Numbered from the stretch's first letter, positions 45,030 to 55,535 are shown. The stretch is DNA of 64,000 nucleotides from Arthrobacter sp. SLBN-112 (GCF_030944625.1 NZ_JAUSXY010000001.1:1488001-1552000); one strand, 5' to 3'. Numbers and translations are program-made. Notes: a model not told the origin generated them from the letters alone.

Positions 45030-47855
45030 ATGGCCATCGAGATCAACGGCACCGCGTCCGAGGCTGCTCCGCGGCCCGGGCAGTGCCTGCGCACGTTCCT
45101 GCGCGAGCAAGGCAACCTGGGCGTCAAGAAAGGCTGCGACGGCGGCGACTGCGGAGCCTGCACGGTGCACGTGGACGGCACCCCGGTCCACAGCTGCATC
45201 TACCCTGCGGTCCGCGCCGAGGGCCATGCGGTGACCACCATCGAGGGGCTGGCCGGCACCACTGACGGCGGCCTGCATCCGGTGCAGCAGCAGTTCCTGG
45301 AGCGGCAAGGCTTCCAGTGCGGCTTCTGCACGGCCGGCATGGTGATGACCGCGGCCACGTTCGACGACGCGCAAAAGGACAACCTGCCCCGCAACCTCAA
45401 AGGCAACCTCTGCCGGTGCACCGGCTACCGCGCCATCGCCGATGCCGTCTGCGGGAACGCAGGCCACCCGGATCCCGAAGGGCCGGGCTCGGGCATCGCC
45501 GGGGAGGGCCAGCCGGATCCGGAACCGGGCAGGCTGGGCGACGACGTCCCGGCCCCGGCCAGCCGCGCCGTGGTCACGGGGGCCGCGCGCTACACGCTCG
45601 ACGTCCCCCCGGACCAGCAGCAAGGGCTGCTGCATTTGAAGATCCTCCGATCCCCGCACGCGCACGCCCGAGTAGTGTCCATCGACAAGGACGCGGCGCT
45701 GAACGTGCCCGGCGTGGTGGCGGTCCTCACCTCCGAGGACGCCCCGGCGCAGCTGTTTTCCACGGCCCAGCACGAACTCTTCACCGATGACCCGGACGAT
45801 ACCCGGGTCCTCGATGACGTGGTCCGGTTCATCGGCCAGCGGGTGGCCGCCGTCGTGGCTGAATCGGTGAGCGCCGCCGAAGCCGGCGTCCGCGCCCTGC
45901 AGGTGGAGTACCAGGAACTTCCTGCGGTCTTTTCGCCGCAGGAAGCGCTGCTCCCGGGCGCCGCCCTGGTCCACGGAGACAAGGACGCCGCGAAAGCGCG
46001 TATCTCCCGCCCGGAGCGGAATGTGGTGGCTGAGCTGCACTCGGAACTGGGAAACGTCGCCGACGGCTTCGCCGCCGCCGACTTCATCCACGAACAGACC
46101 TACCGGACCCAGCGCGTCCAGCACGTCGCCCTGGAAACCCACGCTGCCATCGCCACGGTGGACGACGACGGCCGGCTGCAGGTGCGCACGTCCAGCCAGG
46201 TCCCGTTCCTGGTGCGCCGCACGCTGTGCCGGGTGTTCGGGCTCGAGGAGGACCGCGTGCACGTGGTGGCAGGACGCGTGGGCGGCGGATTCGGCGGCAA
46301 ACAGGAGGTCCTCACCGAGGACCTCGTAGCGCTCGCGGCCCTGAAACTGAAACGGCCGGTCCAGCTGGAACTGACCCGCACGGAACAGTTCACCGCCACC
46401 ACAACCCGGCACCCGTTCACCATCAAGCTGAAAGCCGGCGCCGCCAAGGACGGCAGGCTGACGGCCCTGGAACTGGACGTAGTGACCAACACCGGCGCCT
46501 ACGGCAACCACGGCCCGGGCGTCATGTTCCACGGCTGCGGCGAGTCGCTGGCTGTCTACAAGTGCGCGAACAAGAAGGTGGACGCGCATTCGGTCTATAC
46601 CAACACCGTCCCGGCCGGGGCGTTCCGCGGCTACGGGTTGAGCCAGATGATTTTTGCGATCGAGTCCGCGATGGACGAGCTGGCCGCCGGGATCGGGATG
46701 GACCCGCTGGAGTTCCGCCGCCGGAACATGGTCCGGGAAGGGGACCACATGCTATCCACCCAGCCCGAGCCGGAGGAGGACGTCCACTACGGCAGCTACG
46801 GGCTGGACCAGTGCCTGGACCTGGTCCGGGATGCGCTGGACCGCGGCAGGCTCCGGTACCGGGAAGCGGGCCTCGAGGACCTCGGGCCGGACTGGATGGT
46901 GGGCCAGGGCACCGCCCTCTCCATGATCGACACCGTGCCGCCACGCGGCCACTTTGCCCATTCCCGGCTCCGGCTCCTGCCTGACGGAACGTACCAGGCC
47001 GACGTCGGGACCGCCGAGTTCGGCAACGGCACCACTACCGTCCACAGCCAGCTCGCCGCCACGGCATTGTCCACGGAAGCGTCACGGGTGGCGGTGCGAC
47101 AATCGGACACGGACCTGGTGGAGCACGATACCGGCGCGTTCGGTTCGGCCGGCACCGTGGTGGCCGGCAAGGCCACCCTTGAAGCAGCCGAAGAGCTGGC
47201 TGTCCGGATCCGCGGGTTCGCGGCGGGCATCCGCCAAACGCAGGCTTCCGCGTGCGTCCTCGACGGCGACGCCGTGGTGGTCGACGGGACACGCGTGGCA
47301 CTGGCTGAACTGGCCCAGGCCGCCGCGGATGCCGGCGTCGAACTCGCTGCTGAGGGCCGCTGGGGCGGAACGCCGCGCTCTGTCGCGTTCAACGTTCACG
47401 GCTTCCGGGTGGCGGTGAACCGCGGCACCGGCGAGCTGAAGATCCTGCAGAGCGTGCAGGCCGCCGACGCCGGCGTGGTGGTCAACCCGCGCCAGTGCCG
47501 GGGACAGATCGAAGGCGGGATCGCCCAGGCCATTGGTGCCACGCTGTACGAGGAAGTGGTGGTGAATGACGACGGCAAGGTCACCACGGACATCCTGCGG
47601 CAGTACCACATTCCGACCTTTGCGGACGTGCCGCGCAGCGAGGTGTACTTCGCGGACACGAATGACAAGCTGGGGCCGCTGGGTGCGAAATCGATGAGCG
47701 AGAGTCCGTTCAACCCGGTAGCCCCGGCGCTCGCCAACGCCATCAGGAACGCCACCGGAGTCCGCTTCGCACAGCTCCCCATCGCCCGGGACCGGATCTA
47801 CCTGGGGCTGAAGGAGGCCGGGCTCGTCCCGGCGCGGGAGCAGGTTCTTTCCTGA
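45030..47855 (+). CDS. Xanthine dehydrogenase, fused 2Fe-2S / molybdopterin subunit
   Basis: A 941-residue protein joining two normally separate subunits. Residues 1-135 are the 2Fe-2S part, with Cys 36, 41, 44, 56 (plant-type cluster) and 97, 100, 128, 130 (second cluster). After a Gly/Pro/Glu linker comes the molybdopterin part: [39 protein letters not shown] (purine-orienting Arg) and [24 protein letters not shown], whose Glu corresponds to the catalytic base. It hydroxylates hypoxanthine or xanthine to urate. Two bases after the FAD subunit; XdhC is upstream, so the enzyme has its maturation factor in the operon. The catalytic-Glu surroundings (SMSES rather than GxGEP) are atypical. Confidence 0.92.
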   Translation: MAIEINGTASEAAPRPGQCLRTFLREQGNLGVKKGCDGGDCGACTVHVDGTPVHSCIYPAVRAEGHAVTTIEGLAGTTDGGLHPVQQQFLERQGFQCGFCTAGMVMTAATFDDAQKDNLPRNLKGNLCRCTGYRAIADAVCGNAGHPDPEGPGSGIAGEGQPDPEPGRLGDDVPAPASRAVVTGAARYTLDVPPDQQQGLLHLKILRSPHAHARVVSIDKDAALNVPGVVAVLTSEDAPAQLFSTAQHELFTDDPDDTRVLDDVVRFIGQRVAAVVAESVSAAEAGVRALQVEYQELPAVFSPQEALLPGAALVHGDKDAAKARISRPERNVVAELHSELGNVADGFAAADFIHEQTYRTQRVQHVALETHAAIATVDDDGRLQVRTSSQVPFLVRRTLCRVFGLEEDRVHVVAGRVGGGFGGKQEVLTEDLVALAALKLKRPVQLELTRTEQFTATTTRHPFTIKLKAGAAKDGRLTALELDVVTNTGAYGNHGPGVMFHGCGESLAVYKCANKKVDAHSVYTNTVPAGAFRGYGLSQMIFAIESAMDELAAGIGMDPLEFRRRNMVREGDHMLSTQPEPEEDVHYGSYGLDQCLDLVRDALDRGRLRYREAGLEDLGPDWMVGQGTALSMIDTVPPRGHFAHSRLRLLPDGTYQADVGTAEFGNGTTTVHSQLAATALSTEASRVAVRQSDTDLVEHDTGAFGSAGTVVAGKATLEAAEELAVRIRGFAAGIRQTQASACVLDGDAVVVDGTRVALAELAQAAADAGVELAAEGRWGGTPRSVAFNVHGFRVAVNRGTGELKILQSVQAADAGVVVNPRQCRGQIEGGIAQAIGATLYEEVVVNDDGKVTTDILRQYHIPTFADVPRSEVYFADTNDKLGPLGAKSMSESPFNPVAPALANAIRNATGVRFAQLPIARDRIYLGLKEAGLVPAREQVLS

Positions 47856-47931
47856 AATCAACGCGGGGTCACGGGAGGCCTTCCGCGGGCCGGAACTGAC
47901 CCGGCGTTGCATCGTTGCATATAGTCAGGGG

Positions 47932-48912
47932 ATGGAACAGCGGATTTTAGGCAAGACCGGACGGAACGTCTCCATCGTGGGGCTGGGCACCTGGCAGCTT
48001 GGCGCGGACTGGGGCACCGTGGACCCGGCACAGGCGCAGGCCATTCTCGCAGCCTCCGTGGAGGCCGGCGTCACCTTCTTTGATACCGCCGATGTCTATG
48101 GCGACGGAAAGAGCGAGCAGGCCATCGGGAAATTCCTCGCCGACAACCCGGGGCACGGCGTCACCGTGGCCACCAAGATGGGCCGCCGGATGGAACAGCG
48201 GGCGGAAAACTATTCGTTGGCCAACTTTCGCCAGTGGGTGGACCGCTCACGGAAGAACCTGGGCACCGACACCTTGGACCTGGTCCAGCTGCACTGCCCG
48301 CCCACCGCCGTCTACAGCAACAATGAGGTGTATGACGCCTTGGACACGCTCGTCGCCGAAGGCGCCATCCGCAACTACGGTGTCAGCGTGGAACGAACGG
48401 ACGAGGCCCTGGAAGCCATCCGCCACGAAGGGACCGCATCGGTCCAAATCATCCTGAACGCCTTCCGGCTCAAACCGCTGGATGAAGTCCTCCCCACCGC
48501 GAAGGCCGCCGGTGTAGGCATCATTGCCCGGGTGCCGCTGGCGTCCGGGCTGCTGTCCGGAAAGTACTCGAAGGACACCACCTTCGCGGAGAACGACCAC
48601 CGGAACTACAACCGCCACGGCGAAGCCTTTGACGTGGGGGAGACCTTCTCCGGCGTGGACTTTGAGCTGGGCCTGAAGGCGGTGGCGGAGTTCGAGCAGC
48701 TGGTGCCCGCCGGGGCCACCACGGCGCAGGCCGCCATCGCCTGGATCGCGGCGCAGGACGGCGTCACCTCCGTAATCCCCGGCGCGCGCAACGTGGAGCA
48801 GGCCCAGGGCAACGCCGCGGCAGCAGGGGTAAGCGTCGGCAAAGAGTTCGACGACGGCGTCCGCTGGATTTACGACCACTACTTCCGCGAGGCCGTCCAT
48901 CCGCGCTGGTAG
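47932..48912 (+). CDS. Aldo/keto reductase
   Basis: A 326-residue NADPH-dependent reductase (TIM barrel). Catalytic Asp/Tyr lie in FFDTADVYGDGKSEQAIG, Lys in VTVATKMGRR and His in DLVQLHCPP. NADPH-binding residues lie in RVPLASGLLSGK and the C-terminal VIPGARNVEQ. It resembles the general YghZ/AKR11-13 groups that reduce small aldehydes. TATAGT ends six bases before ATG 47932, so a leaderless mRNA is likely. No operon partner. Confidence 0.9.
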   Translation: MEQRILGKTGRNVSIVGLGTWQLGADWGTVDPAQAQAILAASVEAGVTFFDTADVYGDGKSEQAIGKFLADNPGHGVTVATKMGRRMEQRAENYSLANFRQWVDRSRKNLGTDTLDLVQLHCPPTAVYSNNEVYDALDTLVAEGAIRNYGVSVERTDEALEAIRHEGTASVQIILNAFRLKPLDEVLPTAKAAGVGIIARVPLASGLLSGKYSKDTTFAENDHRNYNRHGEAFDVGETFSGVDFELGLKAVAEFEQLVPAGATTAQAAIAWIAAQDGVTSVIPGARNVEQAQGNAAAAGVSVGKEFDDGVRWIYDHYFREAVHPRW

Positions 48913-49016
48913 CGTGCGCCGCCTGCCCCCATGCCTCGCTTCGCTCGCCACGGGGACCCCGGGCGGCTCTCTTATCAACTCCACTTTGTGGCACGTCGGC
49001 GGCAAGGAGTTCACCA

Positions 49017-49757
49017 GTGACCAAGCGGGCGAACTACAGGGGGGTGCTGGAATCGCTGCCACCGGAACAATGGGAGGCCTACCTCGCCGCCGAGTCCGGG
49101 CTGCCCGGGCCGCGCGGCAACATCGAACTGGCGGAAGCGTTCGCCGATGTGGCGGATCCCGCCCTGATCCGCCTGTACGCCCGGAGCCTGGATGAATACT
49201 TTGCCGTGTGTGGTGCCGTCGGCTACGGCCGGCTCCTTGTCGAAGGCGATCCCGAGGCCGCCCAAACCCTGAGGTTGCTGGCCGAAGACGGCCGATGGCG
49301 CGTGCGCGAGGGCGTGGCGATGGCGTTGCAACGCCTGGGAGACAGGGACATGCCGGGGTTGTGGAAACTGGCCTCGGATTGGCTCGCCGATGGACCCCTG
49401 GTGCAGCGTGCCGTGGCGGCCGGGATCTGCGAACCGCGCCTGCTCCGCCGGCCGGAAGACGCCGCCAAGGCGGTCGAGGTACTGGACACGATCACCGCGG
49501 CCATTGAGGGAACTGAGCCGCAGCGGCGGCAGGCCGACCAGTTCCGCGTGCTGCGCCAGGCACTTGGATATTGCTGGAGTGTTGCGGTCGCTGCTTCTCC
49601 GGTGCTGGGTATTGCGCACCTGGAACGGTGGGCTTCGAGCCGGGACAAGGACCTGCGATGGATACTGCGCGAGAACCTCAAGAAGGCTCGCCTTGCCAGG
49701 GCCGATCCGGCTGCTGCAGAGCGTCTGGCCGCCCGACTGGAAGAGCGCGGTGAATGA
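49017..49757 (+). CDS. HEAT-repeat-like protein
   Basis: A 246-residue, all-helical soluble protein built of HEAT/ALK-type units, for example GDPEAAQTLRLLAEDGRWRVREGVAMALQRLGDRD and WLADGPLVQRAVAAGICEPRLLR. Such folds occur in DNA-alkylation repair (AlkD-like) proteins and in scaffolds; the AlkD catalytic residues cannot be confirmed by eye. GTG 49017 has AAGGAG eight bases upstream. The stop overlaps the ATG of the glycosylase-like gene by four bases, so a joint role in DNA repair is plausible but unproven. Confidence 0.75.
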   Translation: MTKRANYRGVLESLPPEQWEAYLAAESGLPGPRGNIELAEAFADVADPALIRLYARSLDEYFAVCGAVGYGRLLVEGDPEAAQTLRLLAEDGRWRVREGVAMALQRLGDRDMPGLWKLASDWLADGPLVQRAVAAGICEPRLLRRPEDAAKAVEVLDTITAAIEGTEPQRRQADQFRVLRQALGYCWSVAVAASPVLGIAHLERWASSRDKDLRWILRENLKKARLARADPAAAERLAARLEERGE

Positions 49758-50398
49758 GCGCTCCCGCCATCGCTGCTTTTGTTGAGGGGCTGGCAGCCGT
49801 GGAAATGGGGCCTGCCTGCAACAACTTCTTCTCCCATGCAGTTCCGGAGAATGCGCTGCGGCGCCAGAACCTGCTGATCTACCTGCAGGAGATGCTGGAC
49901 CGCCGGCCCAGCGTTCTGCTCGTGGGAGAGGCACCAGGTTTCAGGGGCATGCGGATCACCGGGGTGCCGTTCACCAACCGGACCATCCTGGAAGGCCCGG
50001 CCAACAGGTTCGGACTTTTTGGGCCGGGTAAAGGCTATGTGCTGCCGCCGGAAGCTGCAGGAGTGCCCGCCGAACCCACTGCAACGGTGCTGTGGCAGGT
50101 CCTGGAAGAAGTGGACTTCCTCCCGCTGCTGTGGAGTGCTTTTCCCTGGCACCCCCACCAACCGGGCAGGCCGTTGTCCAATCGCACGCCGAAGCCCTCG
50201 GAAACGAAGCTCGGCACGCCGTTCTGGCAGGAGCTCGCTGAATTGTTCGGCATCAGCTCCATCGTGGCGGTGGGTAACGTTGCCCTGCACAGCCTGCAGC
50301 GCAGCGGACTGGAGGTGCCCAAAATCCGGCATCCCGCCCACGGCGGCCGCTCCGGCTTCAAACAGGGTCTGGAGCAATTGCTCGCCTCTGGTGGTTGA
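49754..50398 (+). CDS. Uracil-DNA glycosylase superfamily protein
   Basis: A 214-residue member of the UDG superfamily. Motif 1 is seen as LLVGEAPGFRGMRITGVPFT (GEAPG with the product-binding region) and motif 2 near the end as IRHPAHGGRSGFKQGL (HPxHGG). The middle LLWSAFPWHPHQPGRPLSNRTP is typical of a poorly studied branch; lesion specificity is unknown. No iron-sulfur cysteines are seen. Coupled to the HEAT-repeat gene through ATGA. Its last codons and stop lie inside a dispersed repeat (50389-50412), which may have replaced the original 3' end. Confidence 0.82.
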   Translation: MSAPAIAAFVEGLAAVEMGPACNNFFSHAVPENALRRQNLLIYLQEMLDRRPSVLLVGEAPGFRGMRITGVPFTNRTILEGPANRFGLFGPGKGYVLPPEAAGVPAEPTATVLWQVLEEVDFLPLLWSAFPWHPHQPGRPLSNRTPKPSETKLGTPFWQELAELFGISSIVAVGNVALHSLQRSGLEVPKIRHPAHGGRSGFKQGLEQLLASGG

Positions 50399-50412
50399 GC
50401 TTGTCGAGACCC
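50389..50412. repeat. Dispersed repeat, copy 2
   Basis: Starts TGGTGGTTGAGC and ends CGAGACCC; 20 of 24 bases match copy 1 (34956-34979). It covers the stop codon of the glycosylase gene, showing that the element can form the end of a coding region. Confidence 0.6.
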
Positions 50413-50480
50413 AACTACGCGTTTTGGTGTCCGTTGTTGTGGCGGCCTTAAATGTCAGACCCTCTGGTGATGATTGGTGT

Positions 50481-51984
50481 ATGGGGAAAGCGGCGGTGGT
50501 GGGGGCGTTTGAGGATATCCGTGCTGCCCTTGCCGTGCTTGTTGCGGAGGTGGATGGGTGCGGTGTGGAGCTGTTCTCGGTTGCTGATCCGTTGGCGGGG
50601 TTGGCGGATGGGTGCCTGGATGTCCTGGCCGGTGTCCGTGAGGTGGAGGCCAGGGTTGCTGGTCTGAAAGCCCGGGCTGCGGTGGGGTATGCGGATGCTG
50701 CCGGTGTTGTTGCGGGGCCGGGTGTGCCGGTGGTGGCGCAGGAGATGGCGGTCGCGGCGGAGATCGGCTGTGTGCTGGCTCTTGGTCCGCGGGCGGCGTC
50801 GTCGTTCCTTGCCGCGTCGCACGCGGTGGTCAAGGAGTTGCCGTTGACCCTGGCCGCGTTGCAGGCGGGGACTCTGTCGTGGGGGCATGCGGTGGCCATG
50901 GCTGATGAGACAGCCGGCCTGGATGTTGCCGGGGCGGCGGCGTTGGAGGCGCATTTCCTGGACCCGGGCGAACCGGATCGGGCGCGCGGTTGTCCGGTGG
51001 GGGAGTTGCCGGCGCACCGGTTCCGTGCCAAGGCGCGGACGTGGCGGGAGCGCCATCATGCCGGGTCGATTGAGAAGCGCCATGCCAAGGGAATTTCGGA
51101 TCGGCGGGTGGAGTACCGGCCGGACCGGGACGGGATGGCGTGGCTGGGCGCGTACCTGCCTGCGGACCAGGCGTTGGCTGGGTTGAACCGGCTCACCGCG
51201 ATCGCCCGGTCCCAGCAGGGACCTGAGGAACCCCGGACCATGACACAGCTCCGTGCGGACAACTTCGCTGACGTGATCCTCACCAACGGACTTACCCCCG
51301 CCAGCAGCGGGAGCGGTACCGGCGGAGGTGGGGAGGGCCTGAGCGAGGGGTTCGACGCCGGGACCGGGGACGGGGCGGGGGCTGGCTTGTCATCTTCGAT
51401 CCGGGCGCAGGTGTTGGTGACCGTGCCGGTGTTCTCCCTGCTGGGTCTGACCGATGAGCCGGCGGTGCTGGACGGGTACGGGCCGATCCCGGCGTCGATG
51501 GCCCGCCGGTTGGTCGCTGATGGGGGCGGGCTCGTTCTACCGGGTGCTGGTGGACCCGCGGGACGGGGCGCCGCTGGAGATCGGGCGGACCAGCTACCGG
51601 GTGGGTAAAGCCATGCGGAACTGGCTCCGGCTCAGGGACGGTAAATGCCCGTTCCCCGGCTGCAGCAACAACTCCCTGGACACCGAGGCCGACCACATCC
51701 TTGCCTGGGCAGAGGGCGGCACCACCGGAATCAGCAACCTGGGACAGCCCTGCCCCAAACACCACCGCCTCCGGCACACCACAGGCTGGAAACCCACACC
51801 CGCCAGCAAAACCGAACCACCCGGCTGGACCTCACCGGCCGGCCGCCACTACACCAGCGAACACCAAGACTCGGAACCCACAACATGGCCGGACGGAATA
51901 CGGCCGGGCAGTGTAGACATCGTTCGCCATGGAGGATCCCCCGGTGAGCATGCCATTGAGAAGTTCCTGCGCGCGCAAGCCTGA
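50481..51984 (+). pseudogene. DUF222/HNH endonuclease-like protein, frameshifted
   Basis: The frame from ATG 50481 encodes the DUF222 domain (AFEDIRAALAVLVAEVDG...RRVEYRPDRDGMAWLGAYLPADQALAGLNRLTAIAR) up to SMARRLVADG. The rest (AGSFYRVLVDPRDGAPLEIGRTSYRVGKAMRNWLRLRDGKCPFPGC, then the HNH core EADHILAWAEGGTTGISNLGQPCPKHHRLRH) continues in another frame to 51984. Removing one G from GGGGG (51522-51526) restores a product of about 500 residues. DUF222-HNH proteins are abundant, rapidly amplified actinobacterial nucleases of unknown role. May be a real pseudogene or a homopolymer error. Confidence 0.85.
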
Positions 51985-51996
51985 CCGCCTCCGGTA

Positions 51997-52639
51997 CTAG
52001 TGGAGCAGGCCCAACTGGTCCGGGGGTATCCACGTCCTCACCGGTGGACTGGTCGCTGCAATCCACCTCGTCCACCAGTTCCGGGTGCCTGCGCAGGAAG
52101 CCGCGGGCACCGGCGTCGCCCGCTGCCGTTGCGCACACCTCCACCCGCAAGGAGGCGTCGATGAGCAGGGGATGGCCCCGGCGTAGTTCAGACTGGCCCT
52201 CGGTGGGGCTCTCCTTGCGCCGGTACGCGGCGGCGGTGATGCGCCCCGGGCGATGGGCGGCCAGGAGCCGCTCCACCGTTTCCCGGGTCAGACCGGGCTG
52301 GTCCACCAAGGCGATCAGCAGGTGGTCTTTGGGATCCGCGGTGCTGTTGCCGAGCAGGAACGAGCTGCCCATGCCGGACTGCCATTCCGGATTTGCCACC
52401 ACGCGGAAGGCGTCCAGGTCCGCCGCCGCGGTAACATCTGCGGCTCCGGCGCCAAGGACCACCACCACTTCGCGGCAGCCGCCCTCAAGCAGTTTGCCGG
52501 CCACCACCTCCACCAGGGGCCTCCCGCGGTACGGCAACAAGGCCTTCGGACCCAGCCCCAAACGAGTGCCCGCGCCCGCGGCAAGCAGCACCCCGGTTAC
52601 ACGCACGCCCGGCGCCCCGGATTCCTCGACGTTCTCCAT
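51997..52639 (-). pseudogene. MobA-like molybdenum cofactor nucleotidyltransferase, frameshifted near the end
   Basis: The family core is intact: GVLLAAGAGTRLGLGPKALLPYRGRPLVE (nucleotide loop LAAGxGxRLGxxKaLL), ANPEWQSGMGSSFLLG, LLIALVDQPGLT (DxP metal site), RRGHPLLIDASL and DEVDCSDQSTGEDVDTP. After DTP the frame shifts in a run of five C (plus-strand G 52022-52026) and reads on antisense through the DUF222 gene. Dropping one C gives DQLGLLH and a TAG at 51997-51999, the expected end. Relatives make or modify the molybdopterin cytosine dinucleotide cofactor, which would suit the xanthine dehydrogenase. As only the last residues change, activity might survive. Confidence 0.82.
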
Positions 52640-52718
52640 ATCTGCACACTAGCCAACGACAAAGCAGCCGGGGCAGCCTCCCCCCGGAAACTGCCCCGAC
52701 TGCCGCTCGAACCTGGAC

Positions 52719-55460
52719 TCAGGCGTCTCCGCCCGCCCCGCCGGTGGTGCCGGCAGTGACGTCCAGGAGCTTGTACCGGTCCATGGCGTACGACGGCGCG
52801 CCCTCCTCAACCTCTCCGCGCGCCGCGAGCATCTGAAGCGCTTTGACCACGATGGAGTGGGTGTCGTTTTTGAAGTAGCGGCGGGCTGCTGCGCGGGTGT
52901 CGGAGAAGCCGAAGCCGTCGGCGCCGAGGGTGGCGAATTCGTTGGGGATGAATTGGCGGATTTGGTCGGGGATGGCTTTCATGTAGTCGGTGACGGCGAC
53001 GATGGGGCCGGTGGCGCCTTCGAGTTGCTGGGTGACGAACGGGGTGCGGGCGGGTTGGCCGGGGTTGAGGAAGGCTTCCTCTTCGGCGGCGAGGCCGTCG
53101 CGGCGCAGTTCGTTCCAGGAGGTCACGGACCAGACGTCGGCGGAGACGTTCCAGTCATCGGCGAGGACGCGTTGGGCTTCGAGGGCCCAGGGCACGGAGA
53201 CGCCGGAGGCGAGGATCTGGGTGCGGGGGCCGTCGATCTTTGCGGGGGCGAGGAGGTAGATGCCCTTGATGAGGCCTTCGACGTCGAGGTTTTCGGGTTC
53301 GGCGGGTTGGATGATGGGTTCGTTGTACACGGTGAGGTAGTACATGAGGTTCTTGTCCGTTGAGTCCGGCCCGTACATCCGTTCCAGGCCGGAGTGGATG
53401 ATGTGTCCGATTTCGTAGCCGTAGGCGGGGTCGTAGGTGAGGACGGCGGGGTTGGTGGAGGCCAGGAGGGGGGAGTGGCCGTCGGCGTGTTGGAGGCCTT
53501 CGCCGGTGAGGGTGGTCCGGCCTGCGGTGGCGCCGATGATGAAGCCGCGGGTCATTTGGTCTGCTGCTGCCCAGAAGGCGTCGCCGGTGCGTTGGAAGCC
53601 GAACATGGAGTAGAACACGTAGACCGGGACCAGGGGGACGCCGTGGGTGGCGTAGGAGGTTCCGGCGGCGGTGAAGGCTGCGACGGCGCCGGCTTCGTTG
53701 ATGCCGGGGTGGATCAGTTGGCCTGCGGGGGACTCTTTGTAGGCCAGGACGAGGTCCCGGTCCACGGAGAGGTAGTTCTGGCCCTTGGGGTTGTAGATCT
53801 TCGCGGTCGGGAAGAACGCGTCCATCCCGAACGTCCGGGACTCATCTGGCACGATGGGCACAATCCTGTCGCCGAACTTCTTGTCGCGGAGCAAATCCTT
53901 AAGCAGGCGCACGAAGGACATGGTGGTGGCGGCCTGCTGCTTCCCGGACCCGCGCTTGGCCACCTCGTAAGACTTCGCCTCAGGCAGTTCAACAGCCTGA
54001 TGCGTGGATCGGCGCTCCGGAACGGACCCGCCCAATGCCCGGCGCCGCTCCATCAGGTAGGCGATCTCCGGGGCATCCGGGCCTGGGTGGTAGTAGGGAG
54101 GGCGGTAGGGATCGGCGTCCAGTTGTTCATCCGAAATGGGAATACGCAGGTAGTCCCTGAAGTCCTTGAGATCCTCGACCGTCAGTTTCTTCATTTGGTG
54201 CGTGGCATTCCTGCCTTCAAACCGCGGTCCAAGTCCGTAGCCTTTGACGGTGTGGGCGAGGATGACGGTGGGTTTGCCCTTGAATTCGGTGGCGGCTTTG
54301 TAGGCGGCGTAGACCTTGCGGTAGTCGTGGCCGCCGCGTTTGAGGTTCCAGATCTGGTCGTCGGTGAGGTCCGCGACGAGGTCTTTGGTTTGCGGGGTTT
54401 TGCCGAAGAAGTGTTCGCGGACGAATCCGCCGGATTCGGCTTTGTAGGTCTGGTAGTCGCCGTCGACGGTTTCGTTCATGATTTTCACGAGCGAGCCGTC
54501 GGTGTCGCGGGTGAGCAGGTCATCCCATTCCCGGCCCCAGACGACCTTGATGACGTTCCAGCCCGCGCCGCGGAAGAACGCTTCGAGTTCCTGCATGATT
54601 TTCCCGTTGCCCCGGACCGGGCCGTCCAGGCGCTGGAGGTTGCAGTTGATCACGAAGTTCAGGTTGTCCAGGTTCTCGTTCGCGGCGAGCTGGAGCAGGC
54701 CGCGGGATTCGGGTTCGTCCATTTCCCCGTCGCCCAGGAACGCCCAGACCTGCTGGTCCGAGGTGTCTTTCAGGCCCCGGTTGTGCAGGTACCGGTTGTT
54801 TTGGGCCTGGTAGATCGCGTTCATCGGCCCGATGCCCATGGACACGGTGGGGAATTCCCAGAAGCCCGGCATCAGCCGCGGGTGCGGGTAGGAGGACAGG
54901 GCGTGCCCGGCGCGGGACTTTTCCTGCCGGAACCCGTCGAGGTCTTCCTCGGAGAGCCGGCCTTCCATGAATGCCCTGGCGTACATGCCGGGGGAGGCGT
55001 GGCCCTGGAAGAAGACCTGGTCCCCGCCGCCGGGGTGGTCCTTGCCGCGGAAGAAGTGGTTGAACCCGACCTCGTACAGGGTCGCGGCCCCGGCATAGGT
55101 GGAGATATGCCCGCCCACCCCGATCTCGGGACGCTGCGCCCGGTGCACCATCACCGCGGCGTTCCAGCGCATGTACGCCCGGTACCGGCGCTCGAACTCC
55201 TCGTTGCCCGGGAACTCGGCTTCCTGGTCCACCGGGATGGTGTTCACGTAATCGGTGGTGGTCACCATCGGCACCCCGACACTCTGCGCGCCGGCACGCT
55301 GCAGCAGGCTCCGCATGATGTATTGGGCACGCTCGGTGCCCTGTTCCCTGATCAACGCATCCAGGGACTCAACCCACTCGGCAGTCTCTTCCGGATCACG
55401 ATCAGGCAGCTGGTTAGTCAACCCGCTGAGGATATGGGAGGTATCTTCTCCTGCAGCCAC
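52719..55460 (-). CDS. aceE: Pyruvate dehydrogenase E1 component, homodimeric
   Basis: A 913-residue thiamine-diphosphate enzyme decarboxylating pyruvate and acetylating lipoyl-E2. It is the long alpha-2 type used by actinobacteria: [69 protein letters not shown] (the GDG...N ThDP motif), [19 protein letters not shown] and the C-terminal transketolase domain. GTG 55460 is preceded by AGAGG. The codon choice is strongly C-ending, indicating high expression. A composite operator shared with the purine/glyoxylate genes lies 37 bases upstream, between aceE and the divergent SDR gene. E2/E3 are encoded elsewhere. Confidence 0.96.
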   Translation of the reverse strand: MAAGEDTSHILSGLTNQLPDRDPEETAEWVESLDALIREQGTERAQYIMRSLLQRAGAQSVGVPMVTTTDYVNTIPVDQEAEFPGNEEFERRYRAYMRWNAAVMVHRAQRPEIGVGGHISTYAGAATLYEVGFNHFFRGKDHPGGGDQVFFQGHASPGMYARAFMEGRLSEEDLDGFRQEKSRAGHALSSYPHPRLMPGFWEFPTVSMGIGPMNAIYQAQNNRYLHNRGLKDTSDQQVWAFLGDGEMDEPESRGLLQLAANENLDNLNFVINCNLQRLDGPVRGNGKIMQELEAFFRGAGWNVIKVVWGREWDDLLTRDTDGSLVKIMNETVDGDYQTYKAESGGFVREHFFGKTPQTKDLVADLTDDQIWNLKRGGHDYRKVYAAYKAATEFKGKPTVILAHTVKGYGLGPRFEGRNATHQMKKLTVEDLKDFRDYLRIPISDEQLDADPYRPPYYHPGPDAPEIAYLMERRRALGGSVPERRSTHQAVELPEAKSYEVAKRGSGKQQAATTMSFVRLLKDLLRDKKFGDRIVPIVPDESRTFGMDAFFPTAKIYNPKGQNYLSVDRDLVLAYKESPAGQLIHPGINEAGAVAAFTAAGTSYATHGVPLVPVYVFYSMFGFQRTGDAFWAAADQMTRGFIIGATAGRTTLTGEGLQHADGHSPLLASTNPAVLTYDPAYGYEIGHIIHSGLERMYGPDSTDKNLMYYLTVYNEPIIQPAEPENLDVEGLIKGIYLLAPAKIDGPRTQILASGVSVPWALEAQRVLADDWNVSADVWSVTSWNELRRDGLAAEEEAFLNPGQPARTPFVTQQLEGATGPIVAVTDYMKAIPDQIRQFIPNEFATLGADGFGFSDTRAAARRYFKNDTHSIVVKALQMLAARGEVEEGAPSYAMDRYKLLDVTAGTTGGAGGDA

Positions 55461-55497
55461 GGCAGCCTCTTTTCATCGTCGAAATGCATCAGGCTTG

Positions 55498-55535
55498 TTT
55501 TCATATCGTGAGAAAACAATTTTGCTATTCGAGAT
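55498..55535 (-). promoter_or_regulatory. Composite operator at the aceE promoter
   Basis: Read toward aceE, the boxes ATCTCGAATAGCAAAAT and TTCTCACGATATGAAAA have centres 21 bp apart, and 24 of 38 positions match the element at 36199-36236. The region also contains TTGTTTTC-N9-GAAAACAA (55495-55519). It suggests that aceE is controlled with malic enzyme and the purine genes. Confidence 0.6.

Noticed and set aside
52870..54900. Unusual base composition along aceE, looking like mosaic transfer
   Set aside because: On the coding strand it reflects C-ending optimal codons expected in a highly expressed gene; protein motifs are continuous.
53394..55511. A 705-codon plus-strand frame opposite aceE
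   Set aside because: It is a GC-bias shadow of aceE, which has full conserved motifs on the minus strand.
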